Shown: positions 11,389 to 22,349 of the stretch, piece after piece
Numbering within the stretch: the first letter of the stretch is position 1
Layout of the letters: each line of letters starts with the position of its first letter
NCBI GenBank assembly: GCA_963556255.1
Contig: OY744604.1
Span: 76,710,736-76,774,735, forward strand
Direction of reading: 5' to 3'
DNA length: 64,000 bases
Source of the DNA: Allolobophora icterica
Taxonomy: Eukaryota > Annelida > Clitellata > Crassiclitellata > Lumbricidae
Notes under the pieces: generated by a model
Seen by the model: only the letters and a program-made list of their open reading frames with translations
Databases searched by the model: none
What the model was told of the DNA's origin: nothing
Program-made: the position numbers and the translations under genes

Positions 11389-11936
11389 CAGTGATGGGCA
11401 CTAAACTATTTTTTTAAAGTTAAACTAAAACTATTTTCCAACTAAAAAAACATAGTTTAACTACAGTTGTGAACTGATTTTGGAAATTAGTTAACTAAAC
11501 TAAAGAAGTAGTTAAACTTTTTCCAACCTTTTTTACGACAAATATTTTCACAATAACACAGGTTAAGTGAACTGTATTAATGCAGAGCGTCAATGACAAT
11601 TTCACCTTCAAACCATGCAATGTGTACTGTTCTTAGTGTTTTAGCGTACAGTTGCAGGCGTACTGTGAGTTATGAATGAATTTGAAAACACAGGCTGTTA
11701 ATGCTAAAACCATTCAGTGTTAAAAAAAATTTTGTCGACAGTGTTCAGTGTTCATTGTGGACAAATAGTTGCATATTGCTGATTTTTTTAGTTAAACTTT
11801 TTAGGTTGCAATTAAAAGATTTTAGTTAAACTATGGTTTTAACTAAACTATTTTTTAGTTATACTTTATCCTTAACTAATAAAGTTTAGTTAAACTAAAA
11901 GTTAGCAACATTTTAGTTAACTATTGCCCATCGCTG
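11389..11936. mobile_element. hAT MITE (CAGTGATGGGCA family), copy A
   Basis: Inverted ends CAGTGATGGGCACTAAAC and ATTGCCCATCGCTG. The 8-bp target duplication is TTTATTTC / CTTATTTC (one mismatch). The interior is a low-complexity series of TTTAGTTAAACTA words. A second copy is at 25,152-25,711. Confidence 0.85.
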
Positions 11937-12354
11937 CTTATTTCTAATAAAATTAAGAACTATGTTGTAGAAACTAAATGTATTGTAAATGGGTGGCAAG
12001 ACCCGGCCAATGAGGAAAATTAAACAAACTTTACTGTGTATGGCCTATCAACCGAGCACAGGCCAACCTGATGAATAGGTCAACTTCTGCCCAGCTATAG
12101 GCTAGAAGAATTTAACTGATTTTTTAGCTTCATCTACAGATGATTCTTCTAGCTTTTAAAGCCATTTGACTTATGATTGCAAGTTCAAGTGAGTAGGTTG
12201 TCTAATGAGCATTACGGTTTATAGTTTAATTATTTTCTTGAGTTTCCGGCAGGCCTATGTTCAAGCACCGCATTATATAGAGATTTTGTATGTTTCTGTG
12301 ACTGCTGTCAAGGGCGTAACTTTGGTCTAAAAAGTGGGGGTACCAATTTTTTTC

Positions 12355-12646
12355 CACTTTAGCCGTTTGCATGGATACCATTTTTGACATATTACTCTGC
12401 CAGTAAATTATTATGAAACACTGATGTGCTTACCTCAATAACGGCAATTTTATCGTCAATGATGTCATCTACTCGTTTTCGTTTGAAATCAAATTTATCC
12501 CACTTTAGCCGTTTGCATGGATACCATTTTTGACATATTACTCTGCCAGTAAATTATTATGAAACACTGATGTGCTTACCTCAATAACGGCAATTTTATC
12601 GTCAATGATGTCATCTACTCGTTTTCGTTTGAAATCAAATTTATCC
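12355..12646. repeat. Exact tandem duplication, 2 x 146 bp
   Basis: Units 12,355-12,500 and 12,501-12,646 read as identical by eye. Identity implies a recent duplication or an assembly artefact. The unit contains the exon-like frame described in the next entry. Confidence 0.9.
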
Positions 12647-12648
12647 AT
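12580..12648 (-). CDS. Exon-like frame MDKFDFKRKRVDDIID (possible first exon)
   Basis: On the minus strand an ATG opens 23 codons (MDKFDFKRKRVDDIIDDKIA then VIE) that run straight into a GTAAGC donor, phase 0. The tandem partner unit repeats the frame, but its ATG is replaced by TGG at the duplication junction. The piece is short, charged and not recognised. It could be the first exon of a transposon gene or chance. Confidence 0.3.
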
Positions 12649-13048
12649 TTGCCCTATCGACAAAATCGAAACACGACGTGTCTAGGTCAAAATCAACAAC
12701 GTCTTAAATCTTATATTTTGTAATGGAAGCAGCTTCCTTCGGCTAACCGGCTGGGATATGTTTAACCAAGGATAGTTATTGATTCTGAGATTGTGAGGGG
12801 ACTGAGGGATAAGGATCATATCAAGGCCGACAATATGAGTGTGGGTAAATATACGGACTTGTAACTGATGAAGGATATAGAAGCTTGCACTGTGATCTAC
12901 ATCTCTACATCCCGATATGGCTAATATGACAACCATAAGGTGCAAAGTAACAGTGATGTGAGTTCTTTCCAAGAGGAGGATAGCCGTGGCCCAGATCTGT
13001 GGCGCCTGCGGCCTGTGCGCCGGTCACGGCGGTCAGTCTGTCGGGTTT

Positions 13049-13129
13049 GTCCCCAGCGCCGCCGCCATCCGCCGCCGCCGCCGCCGTTAAGCCCTCAAGT
13101 CGAAACCCCGCAAAGCTATCGACTGCTAG
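13049..13129. repeat. Repeat R, left part (split by the LTR element)
   Basis: The GCC-rich start and the stretch up to GACTGCTAG match 20,956-21,030. The repeat resumes at 17,664 after the LTR element. The match between the split and unsplit copies dates repeat R as older than the LTR insertion. Confidence 0.8.
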
Positions 13130-13418
13130 TGTCATATGCATTAATTGTGGGTAGGTGTTTTGTTAGGCTATAGAGTGGGTAGGCGTGGTTTATATGTAAT
13201 TATGTATATGCTTGTATAGTATAATGACAATATATCTATATAAAGACTCTGCTAGGATAGGACAAATTATAATTAGTATAGTGCATACGGCTTTAGCTAA
13301 TCAAAAGAGCTGTTTGCGCATGACTGTGAAAGTGTACTGTATATAAAATTCGTATTTCACATTATTAAATCAGTCATAACTTGTGTGTGGCTCAACTGGT
13401 TGGTCGATAGAGCTGACA
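13130..13418 (+). repeat. 5' LTR
   Basis: Starts TGTCATATGC and ends GAGCTGACA (TG...CA). It is 289 bp and contains TATATAAAGACTC and a second TATATAAA. It differs from the 3' LTR by one 4-bp indel (TATG) and a small change at GCTTTAGCTAATC versus GCTTTGCCAATC. Confidence 0.93.
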
Positions 13419-13419
13419 T

Positions 13420-13442
13420 TTTGGTGGCAGCTTTGGTGGGAT
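13420..13442 (+). promoter_or_regulatory. Candidate primer-binding site
   Basis: TTTGGTGGCAGCTTTGGTGG lies directly inside the 5' LTR, where a gypsy primer-binding site is expected. The primer tRNA was not identified. Confidence 0.4.
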
Positions 13443-14006
13443 ACGGATTATCCCTGGCTACGCAACAGAGCCGAAGAGACTGTTGATGTGTGACCAACGT
13501 AGAGAGATAACTACAACAAAATAGTTATCTGTGTCTGAGTGGTCGAGTGGGCCAATCCACAATTCGAACTCGGACGGAAGTCAGCAGTTGGTTAGCGGAT
13601 GCGATAAGGGCTTATCATATTTAGGTCTGAGTCGTATCCGTTGCCTTCTGTGTGATTTGGGTGCAACGGAGGAGGCCACGCTGATTCGGAAACAAGGAAA
13701 TCAGACGAAGCCAAGCAGTTCGGTATCCAGGTCTACAGTACACGCGGTGACTGAAGCGGACGATTTCTGGTGCCGTGAATTGGAGAACAAGCCGTGCAAC
13801 GGATCGACAGGCGAAGTTCTTGATCGACAGACGGTGAACAAGTCGGAGACAACCGGATCTGTTGGTGATTTCAACGATAACGGAAGAAAAGAATACCGTG
13901 GTTGAAGAAAAGTTGAACTTGTGTACGCAATAACTAGACATTTATCACTTTTGTGTGTAATTTTGCTTTGTGTACTGATTATTTGGTTCTTGAATAACGT
14001 GTCAAG

Positions 14007-14880
14007 ATGGAGCGTCTTTCAAGTGAAAGACAAGCTCAGTTGAAGAAAATGTCGACCGAAAGGGTCAGACAAGCGTTGGTAAGGTATGGTAAGTCTGAGG
14101 ATGAATTGCTTTTGCTTGACAGAGAAGCACTTTTGGAAGAGTTGGCTATGGCGTTTACTGCAGAAGAAGGAGAGGAATGTGAAGGAGCGTTTGCAAAAGT
14201 GGAAGAAGAGAGTAGAGAGTTGGACGGGGAGAGGCAAAGAAGGATGAGTGCAGATCGAGAGGAGAGATTGAGAATGGAGGATATGGCGCTGAAGAGAGAA
14301 GAGAGAAGAGAAGAAATGGCTTTAAGAAGAGAGGAAATGCAGATGAGAAAGGAGGAGATGGCTTTTCAGAAAAAACAATTGCAGATGCATATGGAGAACA
14401 TGGAAGCAGTGTGGAAGAAGCAGCAGGAACAGATGGAGGCAGAGAGATTAAAATGGAGGGAGCGTGATGAAGAAAGAATAAGAAAGAAAGATGAGGACGA
14501 TGAAACGCCTATTGTGAAAATGAAAAGGCTAGGTGATGCAATGAAGCATGTTCTACCTAGGATGCCTGCTGATTTGGGAGACATACCCCTGTATTTTGAA
14601 ACGGTTGAAATAATTTCAGAAGCTTTAAAGTCGAGAAGACGTTCTGGGGAAAACTGCTCTTACCCTTAATGACATACAAATCAAGAGTAGTGTTAAACAG
14701 ATTGGCTTTCCAGGATCATGATGATTATGATCGGGTCAAAGATTACATCCTCCGAGAATTTAAATTGACAGCCCTTCAGTATCGATCACAGTTTTTTTAA
14801 TCCAAAAAGTTGCCTGATGAGACTTTTACTCTTTTTAACACTAGATTAAAGAACATTTTTAAATATTATTTACGGAGCAG
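14007..14880 (+). pseudogene. gag: gag of the LTR element (frameshifted)
   Basis: The first 220 codons (14,007-14,669) give a Glu/Arg-rich coiled-coil protein with heptad-like EEMALRREEMQ repeats, followed by the start of a capsid-like region. About 14,640-14,660 the frame shifts. The capsid continues in another frame with RLAFQDHDDYDRVKDYILRE and LPDETFTLFNTRLKNIF, the helix-rich pattern of gypsy capsids, interrupted by a stop after YRSQFF. Gag would assemble the intracellular particle. In this copy it is broken at least twice. Confidence 0.75.
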
Positions 14881-14882
14881 AG

Positions 14883-16151
14883 ATGTCAAACAGAGCTTTG
14901 AAAAAGTTGGCCGATCTAATGGTGGCCGACAGGCTAAAAGAATCCCTGGCTTCGGGCCCACTCCAGTTTGTTCTAATGAAAGAGGGAACAGATTGTTTGA
15001 CATCTGATACTGTAGCCGATTTGGCCGATCTGCATGTGAATAATAAAATTGGTTATTTGGGTCAACCGAAAGCGTTTTGCAGTCAACCGAAACCGCAACA
15101 GAATTATGTTCAGCAGGGAAAGGTTCAAGGTAATGGAGGCATGAAGGACATGTCTGTTAAGGAAAAAGTATTTCCAAGTAAATATGTAAGACCTGAAGAG
15201 AAGAAAGGTTTTGCAGCAGAAAAGAGTGAGAGAAGGTGCTGGGCTTGTGGTGACAGGTCACATCTTTTGAAGAATTGCTGGAAAAAGCAATCAAAAGCAG
15301 TTTCTTCTAGGGCGTGTGCATTAGAAGAAATGGAAACGCCTATTATACAGGTGATTAACAGACCAGAAAGTGAAAATGTAGAATCGACCGAGACGGAAGC
15401 GAAGGTCGTAATGAAGTGTGTAGTGGAGAATGAAAGAAAGACAAGCAGGGCAGAGAATGAAAGAATGAAGGAAGAAATTTTTAATTGCCCTAAGCCTGAT
15501 GTGGTTCTAAAAAAGGCGACTTTAGAGCACCTAGGAATCGAGATTAAACAAAATGGGAGTGAAATCAGGCGAATAAATTGTCTGGTTGATTCAGGGACAG
15601 AACTTCCAGTCGTAAGTAAGGAGGTAATACAAGGCATGCCTGTGGAAGAAATGGGTAGGGTAAGCATTCAATGTGCTGCTGGCCAGCCGATTTCTGCTAA
15701 ATTGGTCAAGCTTGAATTGAGAATGGCGAATAATGAAATCGATGACAATGGCAAGTGGTTAAATACTGGACCTTTTATGCCAATCATACGTGCAATTGTT
15801 GAAAACATGGCGGGAAAAGAAAACTGTCTTCTTCATCCCGAGGTAATTGCAGAATTGATGACGTTGCCACGAATTCCTATTTTGGACGCACAGGTGCAGT
15901 CAAATGTAATGACGAGAACACAAAAGAGAAAAGCTGAACAAGAGATGAGTAAAGAAGTAAGCCAAACTGAAGAGGCAGATGAGTTGGAGAAATCTGAAAC
16001 AACAGATTTACATTTGGATAGTCTGTTTGACACAGAGAAAACTGGAAGTGGTGTAGATAATAGTGCATTATTATCACAACAGCAATTAACATCATTACAA
16101 CAACAATTAACATCATCACAGCAACAACTACAACAGCCTGTAGGTTTATAA
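14883..16151 (+). pseudogene. gag C-terminus / protease segment of the LTR element
   Basis: A 422-codon open frame. A CCHC zinc knuckle (CWACGDRSHLLKNC) lies near 15,237-15,280. A retroviral-type aspartic protease follows, with active-site motif CLVDSGTELPVVS near 15,580. The 3' end is a run of Gln (LTSLQQQLTSSQQQLQQ) with a stop just before the integrase part. The knuckle binds the element RNA and the protease would mature the polyprotein. The frame joins gag and pol pieces, so the stop at 16,149 may be secondary. Confidence 0.8.
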
Positions 16152-16160
16152 GGTTCCGTT

Positions 16161-17213
16161 TTGTTTGGCAAGCAACAACAGGAAGATGTGGCATTGAGGA
16201 AATGGTTTGATAAGGCGAGGGAAGGTAATTCTGAATTTTGTTTGTGTAATGGTCTGTTATATAAACGAGCCATTATCTCAGGCCAGATCGTGTTTCAGTT
16301 AGCAGTGCCAGAGGAAAGGCGAAAGCAGATAAAGAACTTGGCACGTACATCAGTTTTGGGAGAGCATTTTGCCCAACATAAAACCCGAGAGAGGATATGT
16401 TTGTCTTTTACTTGGCCGTCGATGAGAAATGAGACAAAGGCTGCGTGCCAACTTAAAGCTTTGAAAAATGTTGACACACATAATCAGTTGAAACAAGAAC
16501 AATATGTCCACGAGTACAATAAACACGCTAAAAAGAAAGTTTTTGAACTGGGAGACACAGTTATTGTTTTGTTCTCCACTTCATCTAACAAATTAATGTC
16601 TAGATGGCATAGTCCTTGCAACATTTTGCAGGAAAGATCAAAGGGCTCGTATTTGGTTGACTTGGGCGATGGTAGTAGAAGGGTTGTGCATGCCAATAAA
16701 ATATGCAGATTTGTAACAAGAGCATTATCATGTGGCCTTGTTGTGGACGAAGATGAAGCGTGTGGAAAGATACATGAAATGCCAGTGAAAACTGAAACCG
16801 AAACTAAGCCGTTGCAAATAGAGCATAAACAAATTGATCATTTGATTGTTATACAACAGAAACAATTGTTGAATGTTTTGCATAAATATTCTGATAGTGT
16901 TTCTGACAAAACTGGTTTGTGTACTGTCGTAGAACATGAGGTTAAAGTGTTTCCTGACTTTGTACCGAAAGAACTTTCTGCGTACCGTGTACCACTGATT
17001 TATCGATCTGAAGTCAAGAGACAGATCGAGGATCTGAATGCCATGGGCGTCATGAAGACGTCGAACAGTCTTCTGGCTGGGCCATTGGCGAAAGTAAAGA
17101 AAAAGGATGGTTCGTTTCGATGGGCTTGTGACTATCGATATGTCAATAGTTTTACAATTGAATGTCAATATCCGATGTCTATTATTGATGAAATTCGTAT
17201 GAAAGTTGGTTAA
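16161..17213 (+). pseudogene. Integrase ends plus reverse-transcriptase N-terminus (core deleted)
   Basis: Residues about 1-95 match the integrase zinc-binding domain (SVLGEHFAQHKTRERI, FTWPSMRNETKAAC). Directly after the first Cys of the HHCC motif the frame jumps to the integrase C-terminal region (FELGDTVIVLFSTSSNKL, RWHSPC, YLVDLGDGSRRVV). The whole DDE catalytic core is absent but the frame is kept. From about residue 225 a linker leads into the reverse-transcriptase fingers (PLAKVKKKDGSFRWACDYR, YPMSIIDEI). A TAA follows, and in frame beyond it NVISVFDCRS holds the first catalytic Asp. After a deletion, a fragment of the segment before RNase H (GHVISS...MTRPSTKTQLRC) ends the coding part near 17,370. 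Confidence 0.85.
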
Positions 17214-17374
17214 GCTAATGTAATTTCAGTGTTTGATTGCAGAAGTGTTAATTGGACACGTGATTAGTTCGAGTCATAAGAAAATGGACTTTGTCAAACT
17301 GAAGACAATGACCGACATGACTAGACCATCGACTAAAACGCAATTGAGATGTTTGATTTGTTTTGTTTAGGGTA

Positions 17375-17658
17375 TGTCATATGCATTAATTGTGGGTAGG
17401 TGTTTTGTTAGGCTATAGAGTGGGTAGGCGTGGTTTATAATTATGTATATGCTTGTATAGTATAATGACAATATATCTATATAAAGACTCTGCTAGGATA
17501 GGACAAATTATAATTAGTATAGTGCATACGGCTTTGCCAATCAAAAGAGCTGTTTGCGCATGACTGTGAAAGTGTACTGTATATAAAATTCGTATTTCAC
17601 ATTATTAAATCAGTCATAACTTGTGTGTGGCTCAACTGGTTGGTCGATAGAGCTGACA
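17375..17658 (+). repeat. 3' LTR
   Basis: 284 bp, TGTCATATGC to GAGCTGACA, nearly identical to the 5' LTR. It is followed directly by the target duplication GCTAG. Confidence 0.93.
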
Positions 17659-17663
17659 GCTAG

Positions 17664-17945
17664 CGACTTCGTTCACTTAATATTTTGCCTGCTTTTTAAT
17701 CGCGGTTTCCAAGTTTCGATTTGACGAAGACATCAGCAGCAGGACATGAGCAACACTTACAATGCAATTCAATACAATATTCGTTTGTTGAGGAAAACAA
17801 GCTGACATGTCGCTACTTGATAGCCTACATTATGAGAGTTTGCTCTGTTAGTAAGGGTTCTTATAATGAATACGGGAGATATGGTTGTCATCTTTTTTTG
17901 GTAGAGTGAATTTATGCATCCTTTTACGAAGATGGTGTTGATGAC
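17664..17945. repeat. Repeat R, right part
   Basis: Continues repeat R after the LTR element. From CGACTTCGTTCAC to GAAGATGGTGTTGATGA it matches 21,031-21,306 with few differences. Confidence 0.85.
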
Positions 17946-18121
17946 GTCTTGGCAGAAACGATGGAGGTGGAGCATTAGCAGTTACTTGACGTGTTGAGTC
18001 AATCTTAGTCTGAATGAAGTTCAGCAAATCGGCAGCCGTGAACGACGATTGCGTCGGAAGTCGAGGAGTAGATGAACGACCGAGGACATCAGACATACAA
18101 CATCAATCAATCAATCAATCA
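17848..18121 (-). pseudogene. Fragment of an unknown element frame next to a (CAAT)n tail
   Basis: A minus-strand frame of 82 codons starts MSDVLGRSSTPRLPTQSSFT and includes a basic region RRHQHHLRKRMHKFTLPKK. Part of it overlaps repeat R. A short (CAAT)n run at 18,102-18,121, then TTTATTGTAACC, looks like the 3' end of a minus-strand LINE. No family is recognised. Confidence 0.3.
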
Positions 18122-18663
18122 AAAATCTTTATTGTAACCAAACAATGAGTGAACAGTTTTCAATCTCAGAAACGCAAAACAGATTATAGATCACCTGTAT
18201 TCGGGATCTAGGCTCAAATTGTGGTCGCTTTCTTGACGATGATCTTCAAAATTTCTGCCGTTGAGAAATCCGAGAAAGCGAGGTTTGCAATTTTGGGACA
18301 CGGCAATGGCAAGTCGTCCGATATTCGACAATATCAACGTTTAAATTGCACAGAAAGTAGTCTCTTCGTTTTAGTAGGACCTAACATAGTGAAATATTCA
18401 CTCCACATATGATATTACCCGCACCGTGGTCCCAGGGTTTGTTTCCCCGTAGAGATATATTTTATAAGTTATATTTCAACACTTTGATAGTGTTCTGACT
18501 ATGAATATATAGCTAGCTTGACATTAGTTAAAACTGAAAAATTTATGGAGATTGGTTGAACTGAGAACTCAAGAATAGATTATTAATTTTATATTAATTA
18601 CATTTCAATCTATTGAGAAATTTTATAGTGTAATAATTTTTTAGTTTCTGATAACATACGATC

Positions 18664-19039
18664 ATGTTGCCTACGTTGAAATCTATCATGGATATGCCAG
18701 AAGTTAGGCAAGCTTTGGCTCAGCGCCTACCGGAAGTTCGAAAGGAACTTACCGAAACTCACCTGAGCTGAGCTGAGGTAACGAATCAAGACGTTCATCA
18801 AGAGCTCGAACCCAAGAATATGCATCTAGTTCCTCCCTATGGTAGTTTTAGCCCATGACATTAATGAAGAAAATTGTGTAATAATTGGCCATGGGATGAA
18901 AAAGAATCCTGGGATGTCGGATAGAACGATACTTATTTCCTGCTCGGAAATCGTGGACGCCACTCGTGCTCATCTGGTAACTGAAATGTCCGATTTGAAC
19001 CCTAAAGCGATTAAAGAGTTAAGGGTCTTTCACGATTAA
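18664..19039 (+). pseudogene. Broken coding-like fragments
   Basis: A frame from 18,664 reads MLPTLKSIMDMPEVRQALAQ and continues to a TGA, after which the same frame resumes with VTNQDVHQELEPKNMHLVPP. A second frame (18,839-19,039) follows. Composition looks coding, but the product is unknown and the stop suggests decay. Confidence 0.25.
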
Positions 19040-19581
19040 TTAACTGTAGTGAACGATTATTGGCTAGACCACCCGTTTACTATCTAATTAGCAATTGGAG
19101 GTTAAATTCACTGTCTCCCTGTCAACCAGAGATCCCATTGCAAAAATGTGTTGCCACAGGGACGCTCGCCATAATTTTGTATTAATTAACTGTTTGTTGT
19201 TTTTGCAGGCAGGCCGCTGGATGCCGATGAAAAAGAGATAGCAAATTTAATGGCACCAATCGACCCACACGCAAGTGGTGAACCCTCACTCAGTCTTTCT
19301 GTGTGTCTTCTACTTGTTTCCGAAATTCTTGTATTAGCCGCATCTAGAAATTAAGTTTTACAAGCCAGCTTTATTCTGAATGTTGTGAGCAATGTGATCC
19401 CACTGCTTAAGATTATATCAAAAGTTAGTAAAGAATAATATTTGGGGTCCACGATCTAACTATATGTGTAGAATTCGGAAAAAACTAATCATAACCATTT
19501 GATGCAACTATTTTAATTAGCTTTTTGGGTTTTACAAATTATAATAAGTAGTAGGGTCAAACTATAAAAAAATGTGGTGAA

Positions 19582-20880
19582 CCCTAAAAAATTGCAAGAA
19601 AACGTTTTATGCTGATTTTCGGGTGCATTTGGTCTGGAAATGAACATACTAAAAGTTTACCAAAATCGGACCACGGGAAAAGGTCAAATTTTGGCGCCAA
19701 AAAAGATGGCCGCCAATGAGGAATGAATGACTCAAATGTACACAACTTGCTTAAATTGACAGAAGGAAATCATGTAACAATTTGCTAACAGGTGTTTCTA
19801 GACTAATTTGACCCTGCTGAAAACGAAAATCGCGGTTAGCAAGCTGGATTTTTAGCGGTTGCATGGAAAAACAAGATGGCGGACAAAATGGTGGTAAGTA
19901 TCTTCGAATGGTTGTAAGTGAGGTCATGTGATGGAAACATGATTTTAGAGTCTAAATTAACATTTTCGGGGTCAAGGAATGCAATGGAACTAAATTCACA
20001 TATGTAGCACTTTCAAAAAACAAAATGGCGGACAAAATAGCTGTCAAATATCTTCGAATGGCTGTAAGTAAAGTCATGTATGTGATGGAAAAATGATTTT
20101 ATTGTCTAAATTAACATTTTCGGGGTCAAGGAATGCAATGGAACTAAATTCACATATGTAGCACTTCCAAAAAACAAAATGGCGGACAAAATGGCGGTCA
20201 AATATCTTCGAATGGCTGTAAGTAAAGTCATGTATGTGATGGAAAAATGATTTTAGAGTCTAAATTAACATTTTCGGGGTCAAGGAATGCAATGGAACTA
20301 AATTCGCATATGTAGCACTTCCAAAAAACAAAATGGCGGACAAAATGGCGGTCAAATATCTTCGAATGGCTGTAAGTAAAGTCATGTATGTGATGGAAAA
20401 ATGATTTTAGAGTCTAAATTAACATTTTCGGGGTCAAGGTATGCAATGGAACTGCCAAAAAACAAAATGGCAGAATTACTATCCAGAGGCGATCTTAGCA
20501 CAGAAGCCCCGGGGAAAAAGAAATGTCTTTAGGGAACGCGAGACCGATCAGGGCCTGGTTGAGCAACATAAAAACAACCCAAAACGTCTTTGGTCCTCAA
20601 TCTCCGGCCCATTGGGACAGGGTACGTGCTCAGTGGGTCCTCATGCCTTTTCTGCTGAGGATTTTCTCCAGATGATGACTTGGACGATTGCTGATCCTAA
20701 ACTGTCTCCTACTTTGTGCTGTCTTAATATTTAGTGGAATAGAATTCCAGATCTGCGGTCCCAGTGCTTTAATATTAAAAGCCATAAGATTCGTGCGAAG
20801 TTTGTCCGCCATTTTGTTTTTTGGAAGTGCTACATATGTGAATTTAGTTCCATTGCATTCCATTGCATAACGCAGTAACT
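19582..20880. mobile_element. Repeat E copy 1 with about 152-bp tandem units
   Basis: The first 240 bp (CCCTAAAAAATTGCAAG to GACCCTGCTGAAAACG) match 22,633-22,880 closely. From about 19,868 to 20,470 a unit of about 150 bp repeats four times, each with AAAATGGCGGACAAAATGG and TTTTCGGGGTCAAGGAATGC. At 20,800-20,870 the same unit appears inverted (GTCCGCCATTTTGTTTTTTG). Both E copies end in AACGCAGTAACTTACTCTC. This gives a foldback-like architecture without a coding frame of its own. Confidence 0.65.
20690..20812 (-). pseudogene. CR1-like LINE C-terminal fragment
   Basis: The minus frame reads AFNIKALGPQIWNSIPLNIK and TAQSRRQFRI, nearly identical to the end of the LINE frame at 33,300-34,259. 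It sits inside repeat E, between the direct and inverted units. Confidence 0.8.
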
Positions 20881-20955
20881 TACTCTCATCAAGGTCCCCG
20901 CTTTCATTTTGAGGCTGCCATACTTACTATGTCATACCTCTCGTCATTCAACCTA

Positions 20956-21306
20956 GTCCCCGGCGCCGCCGCCATCCGCCGCCGCCGTTAAGCCCTCAAG
21001 TCGAAACCCCGCTAAGCTATCGACTGCTAGCGACTTCGTTCACTTAATATTTAGCCTGCTTTTTAATCGCGGTTTCCAAGTTTCGATTTGACGAAGACAT
21101 CAGCAGCAGGACATGAGCAACACTTACAATGCAATTCAATACAATATTCGTTTGTTGAGGAAAACAAGCTGACATGTCGCTACTTGATACATTATGAGAG
21201 TTTGCTCTGTTAGTAAGAGTTCTTATAATGAATACGGGAGATATGGTTGTTATCTTTTTTTGGTAGAGTTAATTTATGCATCCTTTTACGAAGATGGTGT
21301 TGATGA
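20956..21306. repeat. Repeat R, unsplit copy with empty LTR target site
   Basis: Matches the sequence on both sides of the LTR element. The single GCTAG at 21,026-21,030 is the pre-insertion site equivalent of the duplicated GCTAG around 13,130-17,658. Confidence 0.88.
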
Positions 21307-22239
21307 TTACGAAGATGGGTAATAAGCAGGGTGAGAATTGTCGGGAGGTTGGGGTTCAAGCCCCCTAGTCTTTCTTAGGATCCCCACTTGTCTTTATTGC
21401 GCACCCCATGTGTCGTTTTCAACCCCTCAGTTGTGCTGATATGATTTAGCATAATTTGACTCTGAGTCTCTGACAAAGAGAAGACATTTCTATTTTGTAT
21501 CATGTATGCATTTTTGAATTTTCTCAACAAAAGGAATTGATTTTGATTCGAGTTTGACTTGCAAAACTGCTGGCGTTGAAATCGGCTGCTTTCAAATTTC
21601 GCTGACATCAGTTTAGAAAGTCTAAACTCCCCAGTCTACAATTCTCATACTGGGAATATTTAATGCGGAGAACATGATTCCGGTTCTCTGCTACTGCCTG
21701 AAAGAGGCACGCATCAGCAGTTTCGGCCAGCTGGTTGGCAGTAAGATCGGGTAGTGCTATATTATCCTCCGCTTCATTCGATGTATAACCGCTCAATTTC
21801 ACGAATTCACATTAACATTAATTTTTACAGTCATCTGTCAGAATGCTCACATGGAGCGGAGCCCATATTTCCATATTGGACCGTATAGAGCCAATGTGGG
21901 TACAATCTAAATGATCGTTTGCCCACGGAAATGATGCACAATCAGTACAGTATGCGGTAAAATGCATTGTATTGTTAATAATAATAATCTTTTCTTTAAT
22001 TAAGCACCTGCAAACGCACTGCGCTGTACATTGAACATACATGTTATAGTAGAAACGGCAGCCACGCAGGGCGCCTTACATACATGTATTAAGTAGAAAC
22101 ACACATGATAACAGTTTTACAGGAGTCGAATATAAGTGCTCATGCGGCAGACACATACGGCGCCAAATCACGGTCTCCTACTCATTTAACCACCGCCGCC
22201 GCCTAGCGAGTGGAAAGGAGAATTAACCTTAAATTTGCG

Positions 22240-22315
22240 GATGTCTACCGGGTTCGATCCTGGTACCTTCAGCACTTCACGCCAGTGTGTTATCCAATAC
22301 TCTACGGGCTTAGGT
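22240..22315 (-). repeat. tRNA-derived SINE fragment
   Basis: The minus strand contains a B-box-like GGATCGAACCC and, about 45 bp upstream, TAGAGTATTGGATAACACAC resembling an A box. It is probably the head of a SINE rather than a working tRNA, as no cloverleaf was seen. Confidence 0.4.
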
Positions 22316-22316
22316 A

Positions 22317-22349
22317 ATCAGGTATGTCCAATAGACATACCTGATTAGC
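22317..22349. repeat. Perfect hairpin, 13-bp arms
   Basis: AATCAGGTATGTC and GACATACCTGATT are separated by CAATA. It is followed by a run of AAGTCG/CGACTT words to about 22,440. Confidence 0.7.

Larger units (their letters stand above)
13130..17658 (+). mobile_element. GMR1-type gypsy LTR retrotransposon, internally deleted
   Basis: Flanked by near-identical LTRs (13,130-13,418 and 17,375-17,658) and the 5-bp target duplication GCTAG (13,125-13,129 and 17,659-17,663). Domain order inside is gag, CCHC knuckle, aspartic protease, integrase pieces, reverse transcriptase. Integrase before reverse transcriptase is the hallmark of the GMR1 group of gypsy elements. The integrase catalytic core, the reverse-transcriptase palm and all of RNase H are missing, and gag is frameshifted, so the copy cannot move by itself. 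The LTR similarity and clean target duplication suggest recent mobilisation in trans. Confidence 0.9.

Noticed and set aside
12940..13173. GC-rich frames around the GCC repeats at 13.05 kb
   Set aside because: They depend on the (CCG)n tract of repeat R and end in the LTR; no domain or splice support.
15125..16273. Minus-strand frames of 105-180 codons over the LTR element
   Set aside because: They are antisense shadows of the gag/protease and integrase frames, whose motifs are clear on the plus strand.
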